The notes beneath the pieces are model-generated. The model was given only the letters and a program-made list of their open reading frames with translations. It had not been told where the DNA came from and did not search any database. The translations under genes and the position numbers were made by a program. Shown here in pieces: positions 11,560 through 24,007 of a stretch of 64,000 nucleotides of DNA. This DNA comes from Gnetum montanum (lineage: Eukaryota; Streptophyta; Gnetopsida; Gnetales; Gnetaceae), in contig MNCI01005808.1 in the NCBI GenBank assembly GCA_015680685.1, forward strand, positions 446,289-510,288. The letters are read 5' to 3'. Within the stretch, counting starts at the first letter, position 1. Every line of letters starts with the position of its first letter.

Positions 11560-11946
11560 CAAGCTCCTGACTAGTCCAAACCATTCCATATCATGAATGA
11601 TGTGTCCAACTATGCTTTAGGACCTGTATTTACATAGTTAGATGACCAGAAATGTCCTTATTACATCCATTGTGCAAGTAGAAGTATCGCTCGTGCACAG
11701 CTTAACTACACTACCATAGAGAAAGAATTAATGACTATAGTGTTTTCACTAGAAAAGTTTAGACACTATGTATTGGGATATAAACTATATATACATATAG
11801 ATCATAGTGCAATCTGGTTTCTCATGAATAAGCCAATGGCAAGCCCTCGTATCATATGATGGCTTATAATCTTACAAGAGTTCAATTTAATGATGATCGA
11901 TCACAAGGGCATCGAGAATATAGTTGCTAATCATTTATCTCGATTG
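11560..11946 (+). pseudogene. E1 RNase H domain
   Basis: The text PFHIMNDVSNYALG (expected MTDAS; Asp to Asn again), LNYTTIEKELMTIVFSLEKF, RHYVLGYKLYIHIDHSAIWF and LQEFNLMMIDHKGIEN is the RNase H fold that follows RT in Ty3/gypsy elements. It degrades the RNA strand of the hybrid. Stops lie at 11572, 11635, 11857 and 11947. Confidence 0.85.
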
Positions 11947-12089
11947 TGATGGGATAACAAAGAGGATGAATATCCAATTTCTGATCATTTTCCTGATGAA
12001 TTCCTCTTTGTTGGTGTAGTGAATAATTAATCACCCATGGAGACAAATTGGTACAGTAGCATTCTTACCTATCTCCTCATCCAACAAAC

Positions 12090-13361
12090 ACCACAAGAGT
12101 TAAACCTTAAGAAGAAACAACAGTTTCTTCACCGAGCCAAGTACTTTATGGAGATCAATGGGCAACTTTACAAAGTATGTCCCAATGGCTTGGTTCGATG
12201 GTGTGTTCCAGATATAGATCAACTGAAAGTTCTCCAAGATTCTCATGAGGGTCCTTGTGGGGGTAATTATATTGGGAGACGAATGGCCACAAGATCCTGC
12301 TATAGGATATTATTGGCCTACATTATTTTGGGATGCCCATCGTTTTGTCTAATGTTGTGAGCACTGTCAACATGATGGGAGAATGACTACTAGAATGAAG
12401 GGTCTGCAACAATGGATTCAACTATTAGAATCCTTCAACATTTGAGAAATTAATTTTATGGGGCCGATTACACCAATGTCCAATGAAAAAGGTTATCTTA
12501 TTTTTGCCATTGATTACCTAACAAAATGGGCCAAAGAAACTACTGTTAAAGATTGTACATCATCTACAGCTACATTATTTGTTCAACAACAAATCATACA
12601 TAGGTTTGGTGTGCCACGTGCACTTATTTTAGACAATGGTACACACTTCACAAGTGCAATGTTTTAGAAATTAATGCAATGCTTAGGGGTTGAGCATAAA
12701 TTGACTATACCATACCACCCCCAAGCGAATGGTCAAGCAGAAGTTACCAATAGGGAGATTACAAAGATATTGACAAGAACCATTAGCAAGTTTAGGCAAG
12801 ATTAGAGCACTAAACTGAATGATGCTCTTTGGGCATATAGTTCCACATGGAAACTCCCTATAGGATGCTCTCCCTATGAGTTAGTGTATGATAAATTACC
12901 AATGCTTCCCATTCAAACTGAGCTCCGTACACTATCCATAGTATGTGACCTCAACCTTGACCTTGATCTAGCATAGAAACAATGGTTAGTAACCCTTAAA
13001 TTCCTAATGAAAACCAATTAGCTGCCCCATGATCTAATGAATTGCACAAGGCCTTCAATAAACAACATCATGACCTAAGAATTAGGAAAGTTAAATATTA
13101 GCCAGGAGATAAGGTACTAAATTTCAAACACTGTGGGAAGGACCTTATATTATTTATGCAACATTTCCTTCAAGGGCCATGATAATATACAAACCTAAGA
13201 GCCTGGATAAGAAACTTTTGGTCAACATGCAACAAACCAAACCTTTCTAGGAGCTTAGGACAACCAATACACATGCTACCTCTCTTGATGGATAACCTTG
13301 CTCACTATTTTGGATCTCCTCCTTCTAACTTAGTCATGGGGGACATGGCCACCTATGCTAA
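12090..13361 (+). pseudogene. E1 integrase and C-terminal tail of pol
   Basis: The HHCC zinc finger starts at HRAKYFMEINGQLYKVC and runs through HEGPCGG to CEHCQHDGRM (about 12370). One or two small deletions at about 12290-12310 shift the frame. The catalytic core reads AIDYLTKWAKE (first Asp kept), LILDNGTHFTSAMF (second Asp) and HPQANGQAEVTNREITKIL (Glu at about 12758). A conserved tail follows (ELVYDKLPMLPIQ, PSRAMIIYKPKSLDKKLLV) and the frame closes at TAA 13359-13361, at the same place as in E3. Integrase inserts the DNA copy into the host genome. Confidence 0.87.
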
Positions 13362-15209
13362 CCATTTTAGGCCCTTAGTTCTTTTTGAATTTTTGTTTTA
13401 CACGTTCTTTCAACTTTTCTTCTTTTTTTTTTACACCATCGTTCATGTTTTTACTATTTCTTTGTTTGCTTGATTTACTTTTATTCATCATCTAATAAGT
13501 GCTCATGATGGTGGATTGAATTATATCATATTGATTGCTAATGTTTGGTTTTTACCTTTGAATTATGATGCTAATATTAAGGTATGGTTCTTTTGGTAAA
13601 ATAGGCAATGAGTCCATGTGGTCCACTCATCCATACAACTCTATGGTCTCTTTTGGCTTGGAACTGTATAGTCCCCTTTTTCTAAGTAAACTTGTTAATG
13701 AATTGGTGGCTGGGTATTTTTCAAACCAAGGAAAGACTCAAAGGATGAAAAGGGTGTGACTTCAAGGGGATTCGATGCGTTGGTGCTGGCCATTCTCTTG
13801 GGTGCTTGGATGCTTTTTCTTGCATTTTCTACCATTTTGACATTGTTCAAATATCAAGAAGCCGAGTGAATAAAAATAAGTCTTGCATGATGTGGTTTTC
13901 ATGCATAAACATAAAAAAAAGAAGAGAGAGAAAAAAGAGAAAAAGGTAAGAATTCAAAGCACACCCCTTAGACATAATAAAGCAATATGGGCTACAAGTG
14001 CTAGTTATGGCACTGGAAAGATATGTTACCCATGCCTGAAGGTTTCCTTTAACTAAGGCCCTTTCTCACTTCCTACTTCTCCATCTCACTCTCCTTGGGA
14101 TGGTGGTCATTCTTTGTGTAAGCATTCTTGTTGCCTCAAGAGGATGGATTGGCCAAGTGTATTGATGTGAGGTCACTAAATGTGGTTGGTTTGAGTCTAG
14201 ATTTGGGATGAGTTCTATTCAGTTACCTTAACCGTGAAATACAAAAGGGGCTTTACACAACCTTGTTCTTGGGATTCCATTCCATTCTCTCCTCTCCATC
14301 TTTCTTCCCATTTTCCACCTCATTGCCATTTTTATCATTAGTCCATTCTAGGTTGATGCATTATTTTTCTTTGGTGAATTCTTGTGGGTAAGTTTTTAAC
14401 TCTTACTTCCAAATGACATTCCTAGAGCCTACGGACTCTTCGGTTTGTGGGTTTGTCAGGGCATAAAGGGCATGAGCCTACTTTGGGGAGGACCCACTGG
14501 CATTTCTTTTTGGTGCAATTGTTAACTTCTTTTCCTTAAACATTTTTTGTAATCAATCATTTCTTATTTCATCTCCATCCATGACATTCATTTTATTGGT
14601 GTTGCCATTGATATTTTTCATCTTTCTTGTTCCTCATTTTTTTCCATCTTATAGCTACCGGAGGTTTGCTCTTAGTCGTAGGGGCCCTGGCACAAATTTT
14701 TCTATTTTCTCTATTTTACTAATTGCCTAACCCCTACACCTTGGGTAGTTGCTAGTGATAAATCTCCGAACTAGTTTCTACCATAACCACAACTCATCCA
14801 ATGCACGTCATATCGAGGCAAGGTATCAATTGCATTGTGGATTATCTATCCTTCCTCATTTGTGACTGTGTTGTGTGTGTAGATGGTGATCATACAAATA
14901 ATGGACTAGGCTTGGAGGAAGCACTCAGGATGGAATGGAATTGGAGCATTTACGAAAGGAGCAAGTTTGGTGGCATGGCTATGGATAAACAACGGAAGGC
15001 ACAATCACGGCATTGGCAACAACACACTCCATCTTCTATCTCTCTCTCTTTTTCTCTTCAAGCTACCAAATAAAGGCATGGATGTCATTTATGTATGAGT
15101 GTTCACCACAATGATCATGAACACTAATGTTGTAATATGCTTATTGATCTGTTCACTGGGCATGTTGAGTTTTTCATCCCATTCCACCGTTAGTTGTCAA
15201 TTAGTTAAT
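13362..15209 (+). other. E1 untranslated spacer between pol and 3' LTR
   Basis: About 1.9 kb with no conserved reading frame. The equivalent region of E3 (36576-38439) is similar along its length, including ggcataaagggcat-agcctactttggggaggacccact, the tail cttgggtagtt, and a CT-rich tract at about 15037-15060. Long pol-to-LTR spacers are known in Tat/Athila elements. No env-like or antisense ORF is shared by the two copies. Confidence 0.7.
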
Positions 15210-15275
15210 AATCCCATACCTTCCTAATATTTTGTAAGGAACTCGAGGATGAGTTGTCATTTAGTCGTGGGGGTA
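15210..15275 (+). promoter_or_regulatory. E1 pre-PPT conserved box and polypurine tract
   Basis: The box aatcccatacctt...aaggaactcgaggatgag is followed by cgtgggggta just before the LTR. The G-rich tract primes plus-strand DNA synthesis. The same box occurs at the matching place in E2, E3 and E5. Confidence 0.75.
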
Positions 15276-16215
15276 TGATGAGAGCAGTTACTCTAGTGGT
15301 TACTCTAGTAGTTATTTTAATTATTAGAGAAATTACTCTAGCGGTTACTCTAATTATTAGAATGGTTACTCTAGCAATTATTTTAGTAGTTATTCTAATT
15401 ATTAGAGCGGTTACTCTAATTATTAGAGTAGTTGCTCCCAAGTCTATAAATACAGTGCCCAGGTTCACAATTGGGAGGAAGTCTTTTAGCAGTCAAGTAG
15501 TGAAACTATTGTAGTCTATTTGAAAGTTAGAGTATTTTCCATGTGCCCATAGCAGGAGGTCTAAGTGTGGATAGATCTTTATTCAAGCATTGATGTACCT
15601 GAGCACACCATTGTATTGGCAATAAAGACGAGCTCTTTGATTCATCCTTGCAACACTTAAGATTTTTTTTCTTATGCATTTCTTTTATTTTATTTTCTTA
15701 TGCATTTATTTTATTTTATTTTATTTTATGAACTTTACATTTATGTTATTATCACAAAAATTCATTTTTATCAATTAAGAAAATCATTAAATTACACAAG
15801 CACAACCACTTCTAACATGCGTGTAATGCTTGGTAACCCAGTAACGATTAGCGTTTGGTAATCCTAGTAATGTTGCACTAGTTTAGGATGTGTACAGCAA
15901 GTGGGAACAGATGTTGGTGTTAGGATTAGTTAGAACTTATTTAATGAGTAGTTAAGTTAAATTAGTCACTTAGTTACCTCTCTCCTTCCCTACTAGCACA
16001 AGACATAAAAACATAAAAACTATAAAAATCATATGCCTCAAGCTTACTTAACCATAAAATCATGACATACAGGTAAGCTTGGGAAGACAACGATGAACCA
16101 ATCCATCCTTGTTCCACAAGGGCGAATAAGCACTTAGTCCTTATAATTTGACCAGATCATGCATGAAATGCTCGTATTCATATGGTTGAGCGTAGGGATA
16201 CCTCACCACTCATCA
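15276..16215 (+). repeat. E1 3' LTR (940 bp)
   Basis: It runs TGATGAGAGCAG...CACTCATCA. U3 holds several copies of ctctaattattagag with gttactctag. TATAAATA is at 15445 and a poly(A) signal AATAAA at 15621. It is the same length (940 bp) as the solo LTR nested in E4. Confidence 0.95.
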
Positions 16216-16220
16216 GCTAT

Positions 16221-17082
16221 TTTCAAAATTTAAGTATAATTTACCACAATGTCTATTTTTGTATTCATAATTAGTAATGTAGAATGAGTACATCAATACC
16301 ATGAGTACTTTATACAATAATGTAATTCACTGAGTAATTAACTTGTATAATCCAAAATCATGATAACAAATTAATGAAGCAAATACTCATTGAACCTAGA
16401 ACTTACTTTTTCTTATATGATTATTCAATTAGTATTAATTTTATTTTCATCATATTTTATATTATTTTAATTATTTATAAAATGAAAATAAATAATACAT
16501 TAATCATATGTCTCAATCACACTTAACCATACATTACAAGATTACTATAAGTGAGGTTGGGATGAAAGCAATCTATAATATTACATTGTTTTAATAGATG
16601 TGCAATGTATTATTTCAATAGAATTTGATTAAGTCTACTATATGTGCTCATAGATTTATATAGTTAGGCATTGGGATGACTCATTACTCATCATTTCGCA
16701 TGGTTATTGAGGAAGACATTAGATGTTTGTAAGTCATAATTATGTACAATTGTTATAATAGTAATCAACAACGTATCATTCTATTGTTATCATATAGTTA
16801 AAAGCATACATCAATCATTATCAACATGGCTTTCTCACATAGAACAAAAATCTCAAAATTAGCCAGAAATGATAAAAGAGACAAAGCTTGTATGCTAGAG
16901 ACATGGAAATAACCACATCAAGTGTGAATTACCTATGCTTATGATGATGCATTCTATTCTAACATTACATTCATTTTTCTCTAAGATGAAGAGTTATAGT
17001 AGATGGATCACATAATCAAAATTATCCAACATCCTCATAAATTAACATTTTTCATGCTACAAGCTATATTGATGAGAGCTAG
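16221..17082. other. AT-rich DNA with a probable eroded gypsy LTR end
   Basis: At about 16390-16694 the order of motifs (catatgtctcaatcacacttaaccatac, aagtgaggttgggat, ggcattgggatgactcattactcatca) follows the U5 end of the gypsy LTRs in this window, including a terminal CTCATCA at about 16688-16694. If so, E1 inserted into an older relative. The rest shows nothing recognisable. Confidence 0.4.
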
Positions 17083-17593
17083 TGTCACATTCCCATTCCC
17101 AAATGGTGTTGTTCTATAATAAAGATGGTGTTTCTTCATAACAAATCTTGTAATAAGATCTAAAAGGGAAGCTATAATTAAGACTTGAAAGGATGCATTG
17201 TAATAATGGACATGTCTCTTAAGGTAACCTTTAGAGGTTTTACCTAAAGGATTTATACCTAGGTATCAAAGGTTTTATCAACATGGAGTTGTAGAACTGA
17301 TAAAGGCAAGTAATAGGTGTGAGATAAAGTAGGATAGGAAGGTAATTGGTGATTCTTTCTGGTCAGTAATAGGCCTAATTGTGGCAGTAGCACTAGGTTA
17401 CCTTTAGGGGATAGATTTTAAAGAAAGTTAACCCTAAGAAACTCTCAGAGCATGATCCAGATACAATATTCCACATTAATAAAGCATTCTTTTCATTTTT
17501 AGTTTGCATTTTCATTATCATTTTCTTTATACATAATGTTGAATGTTATGTATATGTGACATTTTTCATGACATTTGGAAATGAGATGTCACA
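17083..17593 (+). repeat. LTR of family B (511 bp) with poly(A) signal
   Basis: It starts TGTCACATTCCC and ends GAGATGTCACA, with cattAATAAAgcattc near 17477. It is immediately followed by a primer site. Related LTRs lie at 39984-40488 and, in part, 49073-49215. Confidence 0.75.
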
Positions 17594-17606
17594 TTTGGTA
17601 TCAAAG
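17594..17606 (+). other. Family B primer binding site (initiator tRNA-Met-like)
   Basis: TTTGGTATCAAAG directly follows the LTR and resembles TTGGTATCAGAGC, the standard plant initiator-Met primer site. This differs from the tRNA-Asp-like site of the E1-E4 elements. Confidence 0.65.
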
Positions 17607-17901
17607 AAAATCACAACCTAAGGACCAAATAGAATCAAGAGTTGACTACAATCCAAGGACAAACCATGAAGCCACAACCCAAGAAGAACCATGAACCACT
17701 ACTAGATGCACCTTACATTCAAGATGATCCATGTAAGCTAGAACATACTCTTCCATAAATTTTATGATAAACTAATTCTAGACCACACATCTATAAGAGA
17801 ACCTCAAACACATATCATGTTCAAGATGAATCCCACCAACCAATAAATTTCTTCTTAGTCACTTTCATGGATATAAGTGAATAGAAGAACTTGTTACACT
17901 T
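17607..17901 (+). mobile_element. Family B internal leader, truncated by E2
   Basis: Similar to 49230-49500 (caaggac-aa...gactacaat-caa-gacaaa-catga), so it belongs to the same element family. It contains no ORF and is cut off where the E2 5' LTR begins. Confidence 0.6.
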
Positions 17902-18717
17902 TGATGAATCACATTTTTCATAGCTCCAATATTAGAGCCTTGACATTGGGTATCTGATATTGGAGCCTAGGATGTGATATCGAATATATGATATCATGGG
18001 GTATATTTTCACATATAAATATAGTTCTTGGGCTTACAATTTGGAGATCAATTTTTGTCATAGTTAGCAAGGCTCTTGTAGTTTGTTTCCTCTAGAGTTA
18101 GAATATTTTTTGAGTGCCCATAGCATGAGTCTAAGTGTGTACAGATCTTTGTTTGAACACTAATGTACCTGATCACAACAATGTGATGGGAATAAAAATG
18201 AACTCTTTCAACAATCCTTGTAGTTCCGAGAATAGATTAATGTTTTCTTTAATGTAATTTAATTAAGTAATTAACTTCCAATTATTAATGAACACAAGCA
18301 CAACTACTTTCAGCATACGTGTAGCACTTGGTAACCCAGGAACACTTAACGTTTGGTAGCCCAGCAGTGTTATACATATTCAGGATGTGTCCAAGAAAGT
18401 GGGATGGGTACTTGTGTTAGGCTAGCTAGGTAGTAGATAAATTAGATCCTAAATTACTATATCTTTCATTATTGTTTTCAGTGATTAAATTTATAAAACC
18501 TAAAATGATAAAAATCATCTACCTCAGTTACACTTAAATTATATCCTTAAGCTTCACAAGTATAGTTGAGAAAACAACGAACATTCTCAATGTCCATTTC
18601 ACTTCCCAAAAGAACTAGTGCACTAGAGAACTATAGGTCCATGAAATTTGACCGTATCATGTGTGAACACCTTAGTGATTCATATGGTTTGGTGTAGGGG
18701 TACATTGCCGCTCATCA
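17902..18717 (+). repeat. E2 5' LTR (816 bp, GATATC-type U3)
   Basis: Starts TGATGAATCACA and ends CGCTCATCA. U3 contains gatattgg, gatatcgaat and gatatcatgg, like the U3 of E3 and E5. TATAAATA is at 18014. Confidence 0.85.
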
Positions 18718-18718
18718 T

Positions 18719-18737
18719 TGGCACCATTATTAGGGAA
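18719..18737 (+). other. E2 primer binding site (tRNA-Asp-like)
   Basis: TGGCACCATTATTAGGGAA follows CTCATCA and a T, as in E1. Confidence 0.7.
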
Positions 18738-18878
18738 TTTTTGGTTGTTTTGTGTACTATCTAGGATTTAGTGGAAATCATTCAAAATTGTTAAAATGAA
18801 CCTTAGAGTCATATCATATTTTATAATCACTACAAAAAAAATTTAAAAGCAGACTGTATTTTTATCATCTAAGTGAAA

Positions 18879-20800
18879 ATGTCTTCTTCTCATAGGAGTG
18901 CTTCTTTGCCCAAGTCTGATGAAGCTCATCAGTTGATGCCTCAATAATATCGAGTGGAATATGCTCATCCTAATAAGTATGTATCCAATTTTACCTTCAT
19001 CCTACATTAGGATGAACAATTGTGGTGGTGTGACATGGAGGGCAACAGTGTGTTGCTACCAGACTGATCCATTCTTGCAATGATCCAGCAAATGCTTATA
19101 CGATGGGGTCTCCAAGAATGTCATGATGAGTATATTGTGCAAGACAATGATGCTAGGGATTATCATCCCACTAAGGCACAATGTCTTCAAGATTTCCAGT
19201 TAGAACAAGTTCATGAATTTGTTAAGAGACAAGGATTTAATGATTCCCCATTCTTGCTGTGCCAAAAATATGATGGGGAACCCTTCTCTAGGGGTTTTCC
19301 ATTTAATGAAATTCCTCTCTTTGACTTTGGTGATGGAGGTCAAAACTAGAACTTGTAGTCCATGATTCATAATCCAAATTCTGGTAAGAATGGATTCAAT
19401 GACAAAGAAGGATCTAAAGGGGCAAGCTAATACAAGGATATGGATAAGAAACAAGATCGTGATCATGGTTACGATCACCAAAGAGGTGGTAGTAGGCACT
19501 GTGATGATGCTAGTCCTCCTTCCTTTTCACCTTCATTGTCTTCTTCTTCTTCTAGCTCTAATTGTAACCACAAGAGGTGAGACCATGATGGAAGTGACCA
19601 AAATGACTGATAGGACTAAAATGATTAAAGGGACCATTGGACAAGGAAAGATCAAGGGTGTGGACATTCAAGAAAGGCACATCACCATGAATGAAAGGGT
19701 AGAAGAGGGCATCATAGGCACCATGATCATGACCTCAATGAATCTTTGCTTGCTATTTGAAGTATGCTTAATATTGTAGAGGTAGTATCAATTCCAACAT
19801 GGCATGTAAAGGATAATTAGATCAAGAGGTTAGATATGAATAATATCCCTAGATTCAAAGGGGGATATAACACTAATTTGCAAAACCATCTCCAAGATTT
19901 TCAAGATGCATGTGCCTTGCAAAACATAGAGAATAAGTGCCAAAAACTTAAGTTATTCCCATAGACACTCATTAAAGAAGCAAAAAATTGGTACTAATCC
20001 TTAGAATTGGAATCCATCAGATGATAGAGTACCATGCTTGAATTTTTCAATGAAAAATATCAAATGTACTCTAGAGTGTCCAACTTGAGAAGGTAGATCC
20101 AAGGATGGAAACAAGAAACACATGAATCCTTGGATGCCACCATCGACTGATACTATACCTTAATGCACAAATGTCTTGGCCATGATTATTCTCAACCAGA
20201 TCAAATTTCCCACATTATAGATGAGCTTTGATAAGAAACAAGGAGAACCCTTATTGTCTATGCCCAAGGGAAACTGTTAGAATTAAGTGCCCATCAGATA
20301 CAAAGACTAATCAAGCAAGTAGCTAAAGAGGAGGATGAATTAAGAAAAAGAGAAAGTGTAGAAGAATATAACTATGATCCAGCCATTTGTAAGAGGGAGG
20401 TTTGATTCTATGACAGTGAGGAAGAATCCACACCTGATGAGGTGGTGAATAGGAAAACCTTGCCACTCCAAAAATTTCAATCTAAAATTATGGCCAAGGT
20501 TGATTAGTTATGGGACTCCATGTATAGTAGATTTCAAGATGTTCTAAAAATTGTTAAAGAGTCCAAAGAATAAGGTAGTGATCATGAGCATAGGAGACAC
20601 AAGGAAGTTGAATGTGCCTATTAAAGAGGTAAGGGCAAGATTGCTATAATAGAAGAAGTTGTAAGAAGTGAATCAGATGATGATGGTGGGTGTGATGTCT
20701 ACCAATAAGAACATCCTAAGGGATGTTGCCCCATAGTGTCACACTTATAGGAGTTTGGGATGTATGATTTGAATCCATGACTAACACAAAGGTAAACATC
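18879..20800 (+). pseudogene. gag: E2 gag
   Basis: The ATG at 18879 opens MSSSHRSASLPKSDEAHQLM. The frame then follows the family pattern: FTFILH, LWWCDMEGNSVLLPD, EYIVQDNDARDYHPTKAQCL, a His/Asp-rich and Ser-rich stretch near 19480-19560, RLDMNNIPRFKGGYN (about 19830) and the gag core and tail to VNRKTLP (about 20450). Many stops (Trp and Gln codons) and at least one frame change near 19430 make it non-functional. Confidence 0.85.
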
Positions 20801-21239
20801 TAGAAGATTACTTTATCCTCAATGTAATTTTAGGTAGTTCCATCAAAAATAGCAATATTCTCCAAGTGGGAATCCACTGCAACCATATGAGTAGTATCAA
20901 TAATGGTAGCAACCATAGTCATGGGTGTTGGCACCACTAAGGTAGCAATATCCTTACAGATAACTTGATTCATATGGGTATAATGTTCAATACCACTTGT
21001 CTCCACATGACTCCTCTAATCACCTTTCTACTTTCCAACCTCACTACTAACCTCTTGATAATTATCGAATGCATTCTCCACTTGCAAGGAGGGATACCAC
21101 TTCTTACCCTTATCCTCCTCCTATTATTGCACATCTTCCTCCTCCAACTGCATAGATACCACCTACTTCATCTATGCAGGGTGAACTATTAGCTCAACTA
21201 CAACAACGCAACGCTACTAGGGTTATTAACCTACAACTA

Positions 21240-21921
21240 GTTAATCAACTAAGTGGTTCAAATACTTGATCAAAGAAAAGACCTTTCTTCTGACCACGTA
21301 GTCCACCTAAGCCCTCAAATACACTTGTGGTTGACAACCTTATTCCTTTGTCTTTCTCTATCTCAAATACCTTTAAGTCCCCTTCAAACCAAACATTGCC
21401 TAGGATCCATACTGTTATGCTTACTCACATTGTATCTAGTTGGATTTGTGCAAAAATACCTTCCTAGGAAGTTAGTAGATCCTAGAAGTCCTTTGATTTA
21501 TTTATAGATCACTGGGAACAAACTGTGCAAAGCTTTTTTTCGACTTAGGTTCTAGTATCAACTTGATCTCTCGTGAGATGTATACTACATGAAACCTTCC
21601 TCCTTTAAAGAAGAGTAATATCATATTAGAATTGACAGACCAGTTCATCACTATTCCATTAGAACTGATAGAAGACATTATGACCACTAACTATGGGTGG
21701 TCTTATCCTGCTGATTTCCTAGTAACCAAAGTGGAGAACTACAAAGGGGATTTTCTAATCATCATTGGAAGGGCATGGCTTAGCACCATTAATGCAAGAA
21801 TGGGTAGTAGAGATCTTTCCCTAGAAATATCCAAAGAAAATGCATTCAGAAAAATTGAGAAGAAGCGAGTTCCATGCATCGCATATAGTGATACAGGGTG
21901 CAATTGTGTGCAAAAGCTCTA
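21240..21921 (+). pseudogene. E2 protease region
   Basis: After a Pro-rich linker, the protease active site reads DLGSSINLIS with the Asp codon at 21542-21544. TIPLELIEDIMTTNYGWSYP, IIIGRAWLSTINARMG and SLEISKENAFRKIEKK follow. A run of T at about 21534-21541 shows a frame disturbance just before the active site. The frame ends CNCVQKL and stops at 21919-21921, slightly later than in E1 and E3. Confidence 0.8.
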
Positions 21922-22439
21922 GGCTATGAAACAAGCATTTATCTCTGCATGTAAGCAATGTGCACCAAAATTATAAATTCAAAGGTATCTATATGCAACA
22001 ACCACAAAATAAGAAGGCACCTAGTGGCTAACGACTAAATTTGAGAGTAGCACACTTTGCATGGAATCGATGAGAACCTAACATGTGCATATGTTGCAAG
22101 CATGGATGAACTAGAGTAGGTTCATCACCAATTCTCTAATGATGCAAATGATAATACTTATTGGAAAGAGTTAGAGATTCATTAAAATTTTAAGAGCGAG
22201 CCCCTTGAACTAAAAATGCTATCAGCTAGAATGAAATATCTATTTTTAAAAAATGGAAAGTTGGTCATAATCAATGCAAATCTTGCTCTAGAGCAAAAAA
22301 AAAAGATGCTATTGAATGTGGTTGAAAAATTGTCAGCTACTTTTGCTTGGTCATATCCTGAGCTCACAAAGATTGATCCTAGGATATGCTAGAATCACAT
22401 CTACACTAATTTGGCCATGAAGCCAAAGAGACAACCACC

Positions 22440-22990
22440 AAGGTGATTAAACCCCAAACTAAAGTAGATCAACACAGAGGAAATTAAACAACTCTTTAAG
22501 ATGAGGTTCATTTATTCCATTGTGGATAGTGAGTGGGTTAGTCCACTTGTGATTGTACCAAAGAAAGATGATAAGTGGCGAGTCTGCATCGATTTTTGGC
22601 ACTAAATATGGCAACATTCAGGGATCATTTCCTGTTGTCATTTGTTGATTAGGTATTAGACATAATATCTAGGCATTTCTACTATAGTTTTCTAGATGGT
22701 TATAATAGTTATAACAAAATTTAAATTGTACCAGAGAACCATGCAAAGACAACATTCATGAGTCTTTGAAGGATTTTTGCATATCACAAGATGCCATTTG
22801 ATCTATGCAATGCTCCTGATACATTCCAATGCCTGGTTCTGAGCATTTTTCAATAGCAAATTAGTAGTGGTATGGAAGTATTCATGGATGACTTTTCCAC
22901 TTATGGAGCTACATTTGAGTAAGCCCTGGACCTCCTTGAGCAAGTGCTAAAACAATGTGTTGAAACCAACTTGTGGCTCAATTGGAAAAA
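22440..22990 (+). pseudogene. E2 reverse transcriptase domain
   Basis: WVSPLVIVPKKDDKWRVCID (about 22535), YSFLDGYN-YN and MPFDLCNAP (about 22793) are present. The active-site box FMDDFSTYG (22881-22907) keeps both Asp residues, unlike E1. Stops and a one-base loss near 22595 break the frame. Confidence 0.85.
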
Positions 22991-23309
22991 AGATCAACTA
23001 ATGGTCTAGGAAGGCATTTCATTAGGGCACAGAATATCACAAGTAAGAATTGAGGTAGACCCTAAGAAAATAAGGGTCATCTAAGAAATAACCTATCAAC
23101 CTGAAACTATCAAAGATGTTCAATCATTCCTTGGACATAGTGGCTATTACCGACAATTCATAGAGAATTTTTCTAAGATTGCAAAACCATTGGTGGAGTT
23201 GACAAAGAAAGATGCTCCATTTGTTTGGACCACAAAATGTGAAAGAACATTCTAGAAACTAAAAGAGAAACTTGTGAAAACTCCAATTCTATATGCACTT
23301 AATTGGTCT

Positions 23310-23690
23310 AGACCCTTCCACATCATGACAAATGCATCTAACTACACCTTAGGAGCCATACTTACATAAATGGACAATAACAAATGTCCACATTACATCC
23401 ATTATGCTAGCTGAAGAATTGTGGTTGCACAATTGTACTACACCACTACAAAAAATAACTAATGGAAATGGTATTTGTTCTAGAGAATTTCAGGCATTAT
23501 GTGCTTAGATACAAGGTGTTTGTGCACACAGACCATAGTGTGATCTGCTTCTTAATAAAAAAGCCAATGGTGAGCCCCCATGTCATATGATGGCTAGTGA
23601 TCTTCTAAGAATTCGATCTTATGATGGTAATTGAAAGGACACTAACAATGTGGTCATTGACCACATGTCTTGATTACAATGGGGCAAAAA
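23310..23690 (+). pseudogene. E2 RNase H domain
   Basis: PFHIMTNASNYTLGAI, HYIHYAS, NFRHYVLRYKVFVHTDHS and NKKPMVSPHVI-WLVI follow RT in the usual order. Stops are frequent, and one gap lies in the block that corresponds to KELMV (about 23455). Confidence 0.8.
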
Positions 23691-23789
23691 AGAGAAAGAA
23701 AACTTTCTATCTGCTATGTTTCCTAATGAACTCTTCTTTGCTAAAACTAACTGAACAATTGCCCAATGAGCCTAATTAGTATGATGACA

Positions 23790-24005
23790 TTTTCACCTAT
23801 CTTCTCACTCAAGAGATGCCACAAGGGTTGGACCATCAAAAGAAATAGTAGTTTCTTCACTAGGTAAAACACTTCATGAAGATCAATGAACACCTCTACA
23901 AGGTGTGCTCCGATGGCCTAGTTTGTTGGTGTGTCCCTAATGCTGATCAACTGCACGTTCTCCAAGATGCTCATGAAGGTCCTTGTGGAGGACACTATGC
24001 CAAGA
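23790..24005 (+). pseudogene. E2 integrase zinc-finger fragment
   Basis: HFMKINEHLYKVCSDGLV and LQDAHEGPCGGHYAKR match the N-terminal end of the family integrase. After the Tyr-Ala-Lys-Arg at about 24000 the similarity stops. The DDE catalytic core is absent and ORF-X text begins, so this copy lost its integrase. Confidence 0.8.
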
Positions 24006-24007
24006 GA

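Larger units (their letters stand above)
6261..16215 (+). mobile_element. E1: full-length Ty3/gypsy (Tat/Athila-type) retrotransposon
   Basis: The element starts TGATGAG and ends CTCATCA. It is flanked by the 5-bp target duplication GCTAT (6256-6260 and 16216-16220), which proves the two ends belong together. The order is 5' LTR, primer site, gag-protease-RT-RNase H-integrase in one frame (7192 to 13361), ~1.9-kb spacer, polypurine tract and 3' LTR. The coding frame carries many stops, mostly at former Gln, Trp and Arg codons, and small indels in the integrase, so it is dead. The span of 9,955 bases includes an assembly gap. Confidence 0.93.
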